Of a stretch of DNA of 64,000 nucleotides, positions 54,346 to 64,000 are shown piece after piece (positions within the stretch are counted from its first letter, which is position 1; every line of letters starts with the position of its first letter). Made by a program: the position numbers and the translations under genes. This DNA comes from Hemicordylus capensis. Its lineage: Eukaryota; Chordata; Lepidosauria; Squamata; Cordylidae. The stretch is from contig NC_069670.1 of NCBI RefSeq assembly GCF_027244095.1, positions 13,101,320 through 13,165,319 of the forward strand, given 5' to 3'. The notes beneath the pieces were generated by a model. It did no database searches. It saw only the letters and a list, made by a program, of their open reading frames with translations, and was not told where the DNA came from.

Positions 54346-55539
54346 ATCTGGTTTTTTTTGCCTCTTTCTCACATCTGTATTTTATCACTGAATTCTTTTC
54401 ATATAGTAGGGAGAGACATTTGTGTGTGTGTGTGTGTGGTGGGGAGTAGTTTATGGAAAGAGAGAAGCGGGAACATCTAAAGTAAGCAAACTAGTTAGGC
54501 ACGTTTGATAAGAGACACGCAGGAGGTTAGTTCTTCTGGACCCTGCACCTTTGTGCTGGAAACAGCATTTCTGAACCGCAGGTGTGCAGTAGGTGATGGA
54601 GTTCATGCAGCAATGCAGAAAAGGCACTCTGCACATGCTCAGCTGTCTTCTCACTTCTTTACATTATTAAAAAAAACATGAGCCACTGACAAATACAGTA
54701 AGGAAAAAAAGGACAGCAAATATCTCAGATTTAGATTTTTAGAACCCTGAAAATAATGAGTTAGATCTTTTCAAGAGTCGTGAACGGGCTGGAAAATAGC
54801 CGCGGGTGTGGTTGGGCCACAATCGCAGGAGGATTCCACAGAGTGCTGGAATGAGAAGCGAGTTGGCCTGTCTCCTCCTCCCGGACATTTCCCCTTTAAA
54901 CAACTCTGAGACGGGGCGGGGGTGGACGTTGCCCCTGTGAAGGTGGGGCCAGCTTGGTTTCTTCTCCCCCTACAGCGACGGGAAACTCCACGACTTTTGC
55001 TGTGTTCATTTGTCACAGCAGACTTCTTGGGGGGAAGTGGAGACGGGTGCGTGGGCGGGCCTTGTGCCAGCTGAATGGTTGACGGCAGGTCTCTTGTGGC
55101 AGGAACTTTCGTGGACTAGGCCCTTCTTGTTCCACCAACACCCCCGTTTATAAAGAACGAGAGAATAGGTCCCTGCCCCGAGGGGCTTAGCATCCAAGCA
55201 TAGACCCAAGGGACAGAAAGACTGGGGTATGCAACTTCTATGAAGAAATAAAGGAAAGCCAAAGCCAGCCCGTGGTTTCACTTTTCTTTCTTTAGCACGG
55301 CCCTCGGTCCCTTGTGTCGATGGCTAGATTGTAAGCCCCTCGGAGCAGGGATGCAACTCGAGGGGCTGCGATTTCCTTACTGGGGAGTCAGGCCAATTGA
55401 ATTCCACGGGAGTTATTTGCATGCAAACACACGGGATACGTGGCTTGTCCTGCCAATCAATAGCTCTAAAAGTCTAGCCACAACCTGGCTCTCTGGAGTA
55501 GGGGAATTGGGTGGCGGGGGCCCACTAGGAGCGTTTCTT

Positions 55540-55888
55540 CGTCCTCATTGGCTCAAGGCTGCCGCCAATCGGGACCTCCGCTCGTCCTCTTTCGGCTACA
55601 GGCCCCGATTGGCCGAAAGAGAGTCTTTACCTTTTCCTCCCTCGCGTCACCGCCCGCCTTCGAACGTTCAGACGCCGGCCGCGGTACTAGCACTCTCATT
55701 GGCCTGGCGAGAGTGTTTTTCCTCCGGCGTCCCGCCCTCTTGGAACGCTGAGACACCGAGCTTCCGTGCCGGTGTTCCTATTGGCCGGGCGGTAGCCTTT
55801 TCGCTTCCATCGTCCCGCCCTTTGGATCGTTCAGACGTCCACGGGTGGGGGTGCTTGTAGGAGACGGCGAAGTCAGTGCCCGCCGGAG
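55540..55888. promoter_or_regulatory. Divergent CREB3L4/SLC39A1 promoter with five CCAAT boxes
   Basis: ATTGG or CCAAT cores lie at 55547, 55565, 55608, 55698 and 55780. GC boxes (CCGCCC or CCCGCCC) and a repeated motif (GAACGTTCAGAC near 55663, GAACGCTGAGAC near 55743, GATCGTTCAGAC near 55825) recur with them at about 80-90-base intervals, so the promoter is a degenerate tandem array. CREB3L4 reads left and SLC39A1 reads right from here. The human pair is also head-to-head. Confidence 0.65.
55830..55888 (+). other. SLC39A1: SLC39A1 non-coding leader exon (5' end uncertain)
   Basis: A strong donor (CCGGAG then gtaagt) at 55888/55889 follows the promoter block. No good ATG precedes it. The first coding exon is preceded by an acceptor at 61849. 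This suggests a non-coding first exon ending at 55888. Confidence 0.55.
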
Positions 55889-57911
55889 GTAAGTCGTGTG
55901 GCCTGGAGGCGGGCCGAGGAGACTTGGTGGGTCGGGGTCTCGCCTGGCGCCGGTGGCCGAGCTGTTTTTGCGACGTGGCAGGGCTCTTGGGTGGGTCTCT
56001 GTTCCGCTGCCCTCCTTGTGGAGGTGGGGAAGGGCATGTCCCGTTTGGGTCGCCCTGTTCAAGCCAAGGAAGATGTCCACATAGTATTGGAAAAGGTTTA
56101 GAAGAGCGGTCGAAATCATCGGGGGTGGGGGGCAGAGGTGGCTTGTGAGGCAAACGCCCATGTTGGGTTTATTTAGGGGGAAGAGAGCGGAGGCAGAAGT
56201 GGAAAGAAAGAGAAGGGTTTTTCTTTTATTTCCCCCATAATCCTGGCATCTGGGATCTCCCAAAGAAATTTAAGTGGTGGTAGATTCAGGACAGACACAA
56301 GGAAGTACTTTTTCCATGCAGCACACATCTGGCATATGGAATTCACTGCCACAAGCTGTGTTCACGGGTGTTGGCTTGGGTGGCTTTAGGAGGGAATGAG
56401 ACGAATTCAGAGAGTAGGGCTGGCAATGACTGTGGGCGATGATAGCTGAATAGGAACTCCAGGTTTATAGGCCTAAAAAGGAGGGCTGCTGGTGGTGTAC
56501 AGTGGGTGACAGCTGTTGCCTTCATGTTCTGTCTGTGTACTTCATGGAGATACCTGGCTGGCCCCTCTCGGAAGCAGGATGCTGGGCCGAATGGAGCCCT
56601 GCTCTGATCCAGGAGGGTTCTTATTAGGTTAATGGCCATGATAGCTAAGAATTGAGCCCCCCATATGCAGTGGCGGTCTACCTCCAAATCCAGTCCCTGA
56701 GGTTCTATGCCACGGAGGCAGGCTACTTTCTTTACACCCAGTCTGAGGGCTTCCTGGAGAGATCTGGTTGATGGGATGCTGGGCTAGATGGACTCTTAGT
56801 TTTCATAGGCTCTTATGGGTGCTCTGTGTGTTTGTGGACAAGAAATCCCTCCTTAAATCGCTGTCCCTTTTAAAAATAGTCTGTGAGCCCTTTGGGAGCA
56901 GGGAACAATTTGTTCCTCATTTCACTGCCATATAAACTACTCTTTGTTGTTGTTGTTGTTGAAAAAGCAATTTATAAATATTCTAAATAATAAGGGAAAC
57001 CCTGCATGCAGTCCTGTCTTGTACTCAGAAGTAAATCTCACTGTGCAAAATGGGACTTATTGCTAAGAGCGCAGAGGACAGCAGCCTGGAAACCAGACGG
57101 TGCCCCTCAGAAGGGTGGCAGCCCTCGTGAAAGGCGAAAGTTCTCGAAACCAAAGTTGTATGCGGGTTAAAAAAAGTTGTGTTTGTGCGTTGGAAGCCAT
57201 GTGAGGGAATGCTTACTGAGCAGTCTCAGGCATGCGGCTCTGCGTTGGCTTAGGCGGCTGCTTCTACCTCGCAGGGTTGTTGTGAAGCTAAAATTCTGTG
57301 TGCCTCTCTTTGGCGGGGGAGGCAAGAGGAAGTAGCTCACTGCCCGTCTTGCAAGCTGTCAAAGTTTATTTTAAGACACTTCGGTTCTTTTAGGGGAAAT
57401 TCCTCGCTGGGAAAAGACGCCTGTGTCTGCGTGATTTGGACTCGGTGTGGTTTCTGTACAGTGGGAGTGTGGAGTGAGCTCGTCTGGACTCCATAAGTGC
57501 CTTTATTACAAACTGACTTGGGCTGTCACTTGGCACAGGTGGGGAGGGCCTTCCGGCACAAGCCCACCCACCCAGGGTCAAGAGCGAAGGGTTTCAACCT
57601 TGCTGCGATGCTGAATGTGGAGCTTGACTTCCCCCAGGGGAGTGGAGGGCATCCTTCCATGAAACAGGAAACCGTAAAGTGGATGACGCCAGCGGCTGAG
57701 AACCGGGCTTCCTGCTCTCTCGGTATAGCCACACAGCCCTCCATCTGCAGGTGGCCGGGCCCTTGACTCGGTCTCTTGGTCACGCCCGAGAGTGACGGAA
57801 TGCTGGCTGCTGCCCGACTCGGTGTAAACCCCGCAAGCGGTGAGCTGAAATTGCTCACGTGCTGAAGTGACGTAGGACTCAGTCTGGTCAGTGTTGCATG
57901 GGAGGCAGCCC

Positions 57912-58085
57912 AGAAGAAGCGGCCTTATACGGAGTCAGACCATCCGTCGGACTAGCTCAGGTTGGGCTTCCCTGACTGGCAGCAGCTCTCCGAGGTTTCA
58001 CGCAGGGGTCTTTCCCAGCCTTACCCGGAGAGGAGCTGCCAGGGATTGAACCTGGGACCTTCTGCGTGCAACGCCGATGCTCTGA
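57912..58085 (-). repeat. tRNA-Ala-derived SINE
   Basis: The plus strand runs AGCGGCCTTATACGGAGTCA, CTGACTGGCAGCAGCTCTCC and CCAGGGATTGAACCTGGGAC, the reverse of tail, body and B box. Confidence 0.7.
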
Positions 58086-58194
58086 AAAGTGCATCCCCCA
58101 GACCTGCAGCGGAGTGCTCAGCCACCCCTTGCCAGATGGCACACAGAAGGCCCTGGATGCAATCTGTAGCATTTCCAGGTGCCACAGAGAGCTG

Positions 58195-58377
58195 TATGAA
58201 GCTGCCATCGGCTGAGTCAGACCCCTGCTCCATCTAGTTCAATGCTGTCAGCACTGATCGGCAGCCGCTGTCCAGGGTGTCGTACTCGGGGAATCTTTCC
58301 CAGCCCTTTCTGGGACCAGGACCTGGGACCTCCTGCGTGCAAAGCAGATGCTCTCCCGCTGAGCTGCGGCCCCATCC
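58195..58377 (-). repeat. tRNA-Ala-derived SINE
   Basis: Tail ATGAAGCTGCCATCGGCTGA, and the reversed head AGATGCTCTCCCGCTGAGCT. Confidence 0.7.
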
Positions 58378-58521
58378 AGGCATATATAACCTCCATTTAT
58401 GTGTCAACCCTATCGGGAGATGCTACTGGAGATTGAAACTGGGGCCTGTTTCATGCTGAGCAGATGCTCTGCCCCTGAGCTGAATGGCTCTTGTTGTGGC
58501 TGTGGTTTTTGTCTCTGCTTT

Positions 58522-58815
58522 CTGGCCTTGTGGAAGCAAGCATGACTTGCCCCCTTTTGTGAAGCAGGGTCTGCCCTGCATTGCATTTGAATGGGAGACG
58601 ACACGTGTGGGCACTAGAAGATCTTCCCCTCAGGGATGGGGCCACTCTGGGAAGAGCAGAAGGCTCCAAGTGCCCTCCCTGGCAGCATCTCCAAGAAAGG
58701 CTGGGAGGAACTCCTGCCCGCAGCCTTGGAGAAGCCGCTGCCAGTCTGGGTAGACAATGCTGAGCTAGAGGGACCGAGGGCTGGACTCGGTAGAAGGCAG
58801 CTTCCTCTGTTCCTT
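58522..58815 (+). repeat. Composite 5S-tRNA SINE
   Basis: The 5S-like part reads GAAGCAGGGTCTGCCCTGCA and GAATGGGAGACGAC. The tRNA-like middle (GGGGCCACTCTGGGAAGAGC) and the full tail follow. Confidence 0.8.
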
Positions 58816-59634
58816 CTTTCTTGACTGTTTGATTCTTTGTAAATGCCCTGGGAACGTGGGCCAAGTGGTGTCTCCCGAGGTCCTCAAGCAAACACAACGT
58901 CTTGGCAGCAATGCATAGCTGCCCCCCAAGTTCTTACCGCCCCAAGCCCTGCCCCTTCCTGGCCTTATGTTGGGCAGTGGTGTAGCAATACCATGAGCGC
59001 AGGTGGGCCAGAAATGCCGCCTTCTGGTTTTGAGACCAGGTCTCTGCCCCAAGGGACTTACAGTCCGGACATGGAGGGAGAGGGAAGTCAAGGGAAGGGC
59101 TTGCTTTTGTTTCAGCCAGCGACAGGGGATGAAGGCTTGTGGGGATCTTTGACAAGGTCAGTCTGCACCCACCCACCCCCAGAGATGGAAAAGAGGCGAC
59201 CCCATTCCAAGGCCTTCAGCGCTCTTACGGTCCTGACCATCGGGCCTGCCGCGGCCGAACTTGCAACGGTGCTTTAACAGCTTTGGAAAGCTCTGAACAT
59301 ACAAAAACGACGGCAGCACCTTATCTGCGTTGTTGGAGGCATGGAGACGGACAGGGGCAGGCATGTCCTCCAAAGCGGACTCCCTGGAGAGAGAGGACAG
59401 CCACTTGGTCACGGTTACCCTGACCCTCACTCTTTCCCCCATGCAAAAGTGCCGGCAGTTTCACCCGAATCGTTTGGGCACGCGGATAAAGGAAGGCTGA
59501 TAACCCACACAGCAAGCCGTTAGGGCAGCAATGCTGTCGCCTGTTTCCCACCTCTAGGTGAGTTGGCGTTGCCAGGAATCACGATGGGGATTTGTCCCCT
59601 GAGAGGGTCAAGGAAAGGCTGTGCCGTCAACTCC

Positions 59635-59835
59635 TGGCCGCCCACAGAGCCCTGTGGTTCTCTTTCATAGAATACAGGAGGGGTTGTCCATTGCCTCCTC
59701 CTGCTCAGTATGAGATGATGCCTTTCAGCACCTCCCTACATCGCTGCTGACCGAAATAGTACCGGGGGGATTTGAATCGGCCACCTTCTGCTTGTTAGTC
59801 AAGCATTTCCCCACTGCGCCACTTAAGGTGACCCC
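59635..59835 (-). repeat. tRNA-derived SINE (type D)
   Basis: The plus strand reads ACAGAGCCCTGTGGTTCTCT, GGGGTTGTCCATTGCCTCCT and TGCGCCACTTAAGGTG. It is a clear copy with a tRNA-like start on the minus strand. Confidence 0.75.
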
Positions 59836-61348
59836 CCGAGAGAGCACTGGCAGCCCAAATGTGTGGGCCTGGCTCATGGACGAACTGTGAGAGGAGAGGT
59901 CCCTGCCCTGAGGGGCATACAGGGAGGCCGCCGTGGAAGGGGCGGAGAGAGCGGCATGGGTCCATTGAGGAAGGAGATGCCAACATTTTAGTCACACCTA
60001 CTCGGGCGTCCTGTACGTTTCACTTCCCTTTCACAGCTCTTGTCTGCACCGGGGTTTTTTTTGGGCGGGGGAGCTGGTGACAAGCCAGAGGTTCTCTGCT
60101 TGCATCCCGGGGCGCCATCGAGAGAGGTCGGCTCAGCTGCTAAGCCTTGTTCTGAGCCGGGATCTCCCTGGCCCAGAGGGTCCACACGGCTGAACTGGGC
60201 ACCCCTGCAAGCCTGGCCCGCTGGGTGCTTCCCTGGTTTGCCTCCAAGTCGCGGGCCGGCCCCTAGTTGGCGGAATACGGGCTTGCGGCCGGGTGCCCGC
60301 TTGAGCGGCTGCTGCTCTCCCCTTGGCTGGGAGGCAGGGCGGGTGGAGGGGGGCGGGCAGGGGAGGAGGGAGAGAGATTCCTGGAATCGGTCGGGCCAGT
60401 GACTCACTTGCTAGTAACAGAGGCCTGGAAGTTTCCAGGGTTTTCGGATCGGCAGTCTGCTCCCCCCCCCCCCCCCCAGTTTGGGCATTGGTGAAAAGCA
60501 GCTGGCGGCTGAGAAGGTTTTCTGCTCCTTTTTGTTGCTGTTTAAACGTGCCGGCGGGAGGGGGAGGGAGTGCGCCCTCCCTTTCCCGGGATCTCCTGTT
60601 TCCCTTTAGCGTTCCCCTCATCGGTGCTGTGGACTCTTAACGGGCAGCGGGTCTCCAGGGTCTTAGAGCGGCTTCCCAGCTCTGCTGCCGGAGGCCCTCT
60701 GGACGGGTGATGGTCACTGGCACCCGCCGTACATACCTTCTGCCAAAAAGACAAAAAACCCAGAAAGGCTTTTCCACAGACTTGCCACTGACCTTTGGAA
60801 GGCCTGTCTGGTGTCGTGGGACTGGGGAGATCTGGGTTTGGATTTCGGCAGGCCTAGAGTGTAAATGTCAGTATTTGGAGGGGGAAAGGACAGAAGGTGG
60901 GTGGCAAAGGCTCTGGGTGAGAAATACGCCAGCGAGGTGTTTTTATTGGGGTTGTGGGGGTGAGCGGGAACACAGCAACCAGAGGCCACCCCTCAAAAGG
61001 GATTGGCGGTAAATTCAGGACCGACAAAAGGAAGTACTGTTTTACACGGCACAGAATTAATCTGTGGAATTCTCTGCCACGGGATGTGGTGATGGCCACC
61101 AGCCTGGATGGCTTTAAAAGGGGGCTTGGATAAACTTGTGGAGGAAAGGTCTGTCCATGGCTGCTTGTCTTGATGGCTCTAGTTCCCTTGACCCCTTGGA
61201 AAGCCTTGGAAAGACCCCTTGGAAAGCCTTCTGCCAGTCAGGGCAGCCAGTACTGAGAGAGGTGGACCAAGGGTCTGACTCAGTAGAAGGGAGCTTCCTC
61301 CGTCCCAGCAAATGAGTGCAGGGAGGAGAACTATGTATGTGGCGAGGA

Positions 61349-61672
61349 GAGGAGAGGTGGTCTGGTGGGTGCAAGCCTGACTGGTCCCCTTAGCTAAGCA
61401 GGGTCTGCCCTGGTTTGCATTTGGATGGGAGATCACACGTGTGAGGACTGGAAGAGATACCCCTTAGGGCATGGGGCCGCTCTGAGAAGAGCCCCTGCCT
61501 GCTTGCATGCATGCAGAAGGGTCCAAGTCCCCTCCCTGGCAGCATCTCCAAGGTAGGGCCGAGAGAGACTCCAGCCTGCCACCTGGGAGAAGCCGCTGCC
61601 AGTCTGGGTAGACGATCCTGAGCTAGATGGACTTATGGGCTGACTCAGTATATGGCAGCTGCCTAGGTTCCT
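61349..61672 (+). repeat. Composite 5S-tRNA SINE, near full length
   Basis: TTAGCTAAGCAGGGTCTGCC and GGATGGGAGATCACACG retain the 5S internal promoter boxes. The tRNA-like part (GGGGCCGCTCTGAGAAGAGC) and the tail are complete. Confidence 0.85.
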
Positions 61673-61876
61673 AACGCCTTGGTGGAAAGGTGGGAGATGG
61701 TTGAACCCGCTGACTCCCACGGCAACTAATCTCGGAAGGGCTGCTCTTCTGGCTTGTCCCTGGTGCGTCTCCGAAACGCTTCCCTGCAGGCCCCGGCCCA
61801 TGAACGCCTGGTTCCTACTGATCACCGCCATGTTTGTTTCCCCGTCCAGGCTGAAGTCGCGCCGGCCCAGCCAGCC

Positions 61877-63772
61877 ATGGCCTCGCAGCTGGATCAAGTG
61901 GCTGAGATGGAACACGTGGTGTGGAAGCCTTATGCCCCCCTGGCGGCCGTCGGCTCTCTCACGGGCCTGGAGGTGAAGCTGGGCTCCTTGGCGCTGCTGC
62001 TGGTGGTGACCCTCCTGTGCGGCTTCCTGCCCCTGTGGGTCTTCCGGCACCCAGGAGCTGTGACCGGCTCATCGGGTAAGTCCGGCTCAGGAGCTCCCTG
62101 TTGGGAATCCCCTCTTCACGCTGGCTGGCCGCGTCGGCGGCGTTCTCCTTGGTCAGGGGAGGCTTAGGTTGCCCTTCTAGCCGTACTTGGTTTTGCTTTT
62201 TCTGTAAATGTTTGACATCTTTTATATTGGGGTGTGTGTGTGTGTATGTATGTGCTGCAGGAGAGGAGAACTGGTCTTGTGGTCGCAAGCATGACTGGTC
62301 CCCATAGCTAAGCAGGGTCTGCCCTGGTTGCATCTGAATGGGAGACTTGATGTGTGAGCACTGCAAGAGATTCCCCTCAGGGGATGGAGCTGCCCTGGGA
62401 ACAGCAGAAGAAGGTTCCAAGTTCCCTCCCTGGCAGCATCTCCAAGACAGGGCTGAGAAAGAGAGATTCCTACCTGCAGCCTTGGAGAAGCCGCTGCCAG
62501 TCTGTGAAGATGATACTGAGCTAGGTAGACCAATGGTCTGACTCAGTATATGGCAGCTTCCTGTGTTCCTATATACTTTCCCTGTCACATCAGAGCCGCT
62601 TCAGGAGGAGGATGCCGAAACATCTTGTCCGTTATATTTCAGTCATGTCCACCATCAACGTATACTATGCTTCTGGATTGGCGGCATTCTTCCAGGATCC
62701 AGATAATACTGGTATGGAGTCCTGCCCCAAACCCAGGTTTGTTGGCTCTGACTGGCAGCGGCTCTCCAAGGCTCCAGGCAGGAGTCCTTCCCCGCCCTAC
62801 CTGGAGATGCTGCCAGGGGGGGAACCGGGGACCTTCTGTGTGCCAAGCACAGGCTCTGCCGCCACATCCTCATCCTGCTTCATCCCTCCAGCGATGGTTG
62901 CTGGTGTCTGCTTTGTGGTTCTTTTAGGATTTTGAGCCTTTTGGGGACAGGGGGCCATCTTATTTTATCACTTTTCTGTGTCAACCCCTTGGAGAACGTT
63001 TGCTGAAACGTGGTACATAAATACTTGTAGTAGGGAGGGGTGTGTATGAGAGAGCATGAATGAGAGAATGATCAATGAAAATTAAAGAAGTAACAGGTGT
63101 TCAGACAAGTGGTTCTTGGTTCCCAGAAGGATGCCGTTAAATGTAAACAAACAAACCATATTAAATACTACTGATTAAAATAACAGAAGTGTAGATCTAC
63201 AAAGCAAAACATTTTGACTTTTGCCTTCCTTAGTTGCTTTCTCTTGGTATAAGTATAATAAATAAATTGTGCTGTCTTGAGAGTTTCTGCTCCTGGGTTG
63301 AAGGGAAGCTTATAAACAAAGAGCTGAAAGTGACTTAAAAAAATGGTGGCTGTATGTAGCCCCGAGAAAGGACAGTGCTAAGGCTGCTGGCTTGCATGTG
63401 GTTTCTGTATAGTTTCTGCAAGACCAGAAGAGTTTTGCTGGGTTGGACCGAAGGTCCGGTGCCCAGGTTCCTTCGGTAGATGCCCCCATGAAGCCAACAC
63501 TTGGGGGATAAAGGCAATAGCCCTCCCCTGTTGGGGGTGTCCAACATCTGGGATTCAGAGGTAGACAGCCTTGGGACATGGAGGCTCCACTTAGCTACCC
63601 ATCTTTCTCCTGCTCTGATCCTTCTCTGTCTCTCCTGGCAGCTGCCCCCAGAAAAACGTTGAGCCTGGTCAGCTGTTTCGCCGGCGGCGTCTTCCTGGCC
63701 ACTTGTCTCCTGGACTTGATTCCCGACTACCTCTCCAGCATGAACGAGGCCCTCGAAGACTTGAAGGTCACG
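61877..63772 (+). CDS. SLC39A1: Zinc transporter ZIP1, first two coding exons (partial)
   Basis: This gene encodes a ZIP-family importer that brings zinc into the cytosol, mainly at the plasma membrane. Exons: 61877-62075 (exon begins at 61850) and 63642-63772. The rest lies past the window. The 110 residues cover the N-terminus (MASQLDQVAEMEHVVWKPYA), the first membrane span (LALLLVVTLLCGFLPLWVF) and the second (LSLVSCFAGGVFLATCLLDL), followed by IPDYLSSMNEAL. Both spans match human ZIP1 closely. The ATG chosen is 27 bases into the exon and in frame with the ZIP sequence. The neighbour CREB3L4, head-to-head, agrees with human gene order. Confidence 0.94.
62260..62576 (+). repeat. Composite 5S-tRNA SINE, near full length
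   Basis: ATAGCTAAGCAGGGTCTGCC and GAATGGGAGACTTGATG, then the shortened tRNA-like middle and the tail TATATGGCAGCTTCCTGTGT. It lies in the SLC39A1 intron. Confidence 0.85.
62738..62870 (-). repeat. tRNA-Ala-derived SINE, partial
   Basis: CTGACTGGCAGCGGCTCTCC and GGGGGGAACCGGGGACCTTC are the reversed body and B box region. Confidence 0.6.
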
Positions 63773-64000
63773 GTGAGTGGTCCGATCCGGATGCGGCCTT
63801 GTAGGGCGTTGGACGTTCTGCTCCATCCCTGGGCAGCATCCGGACGAAGCTAGTCACGACTCCTTCCCACTGAAATTAGGGGAACTCAAGTTAGTTGCAA
63901 CTGACTTGTCTCGTTGCGCTCAGGAGTGCTTAGTCATGACTAGGTAGGACCGGATTCTGCCCTCCCTGAAAACAGAAGCGTAAATGCCTGAGAAGACGCC
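63773..64000. other. SLC39A1 intron to window end
   Basis: Non-coding. The donor gtgagt follows 63772. Nothing else is seen before the edge. Confidence 0.7.

Larger units (their letters stand above)
53447..55829. other. CREB3L4 upstream intron and leader region
   Basis: It holds the U2 fragment (53695-53726), a LINE-like piece (54180-54345), a TG run near 54421 and then GC-rich promoter sequence. A CREB3L4 leader exon should lie in about 55300-55600, but I cannot define it. Confidence 0.5.
55889..61849. other. Long first intron of SLC39A1
   Basis: About 6 kb of intron rich in repeats: two unknown-class copies (about 56275-56620 and 61010-61170), tRNA SINEs (57912-58085 and 58195-58377, both minus), composite SINEs (58522-58815 and 61349-61672), a SINE tail (61206-61305) and a type D SINE (59635-59835). 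A GC-rich block at about 60150-60680 could be an alternative promoter. No coding exon seen. Confidence 0.55.

Noticed and set aside
60150-60680. GC-rich block in the SLC39A1 intron as a gene
   Set aside because: No frame resembles a protein. At most it is an alternative promoter or a CpG-rich patch.
61380-61440. 5S rRNA-like sequence as a possible 5S gene
   Set aside because: It covers only part of 5S, is diverged, and continues into the SINE tail.

Overview
This is a vertebrate nuclear segment, almost certainly from a squamate reptile (lizard or snake). All protein genes are intron-split with GT-AG junctions. The introns are packed with repeat families that I associate with squamate genomes: tRNA-derived and 5S rRNA-derived SINEs, short LINE 3' tails and small hairpin DNA elements. 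The species cannot be fixed from the sequence alone. High GC, short introns and close gene spacing suggest a gene-rich, microchromosome-like region.

The gene order matches the human 1q21.3 neighbourhood (NUP210L - RPS27 - RAB13 - JTB - CREB3L4 - SLC39A1), read in the opposite direction. Left to right: the last 24 coding exons of NUP210L (+, 494-19396; its 5' half lies outside the window); RPS27 (-, 19948-22032), complete and tail-to-tail with NUP210L; RAB13 (+, 23694-29001), complete; JTB (+, 31457-37740), complete; a complete three-exon CART-type neuropeptide gene (-, 39629-42128); a 5.1-kb gene-free stretch (42129-47260); CREB3L4 (-, 47261-53446), complete coding region; and the start of SLC39A1 (+, leader exon ending at 55888, coding from 61877), which runs off the right edge.

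The most notable item is the CART gene between JTB and CREB3L4. Human has no gene there. The three-exon layout, the six cysteines and the ends of the mature peptide match CART, so this is probably the second CART paralogue (CART2) known from birds and fishes and absent from mammals. Its upstream desert holds AT-rich, homeodomain-motif-rich sequence and an old internal duplication, and may carry its neural control elements.

Other observations are a composite 5S rRNA-tRNA(Ala) SINE family present in many copies, a 406-bp near-perfect inverted repeat in a NUP210L intron, two further terminal-inverted-repeat elements, a U2 snRNA 5' fragment near the CREB3L4 start, and a CREB3L4/SLC39A1 divergent promoter built from degenerate tandem units that carry CCAAT boxes.

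The genes do not form a single pathway. They are a nuclear pore protein, a ribosomal protein, a membrane-traffic GTPase, a small membrane protein, a secreted neuropeptide, an ER-tethered transcription factor and a zinc importer. Coding models were built by hand from splice phase and family similarity. All junction phases are consistent, but no transcript evidence was available.
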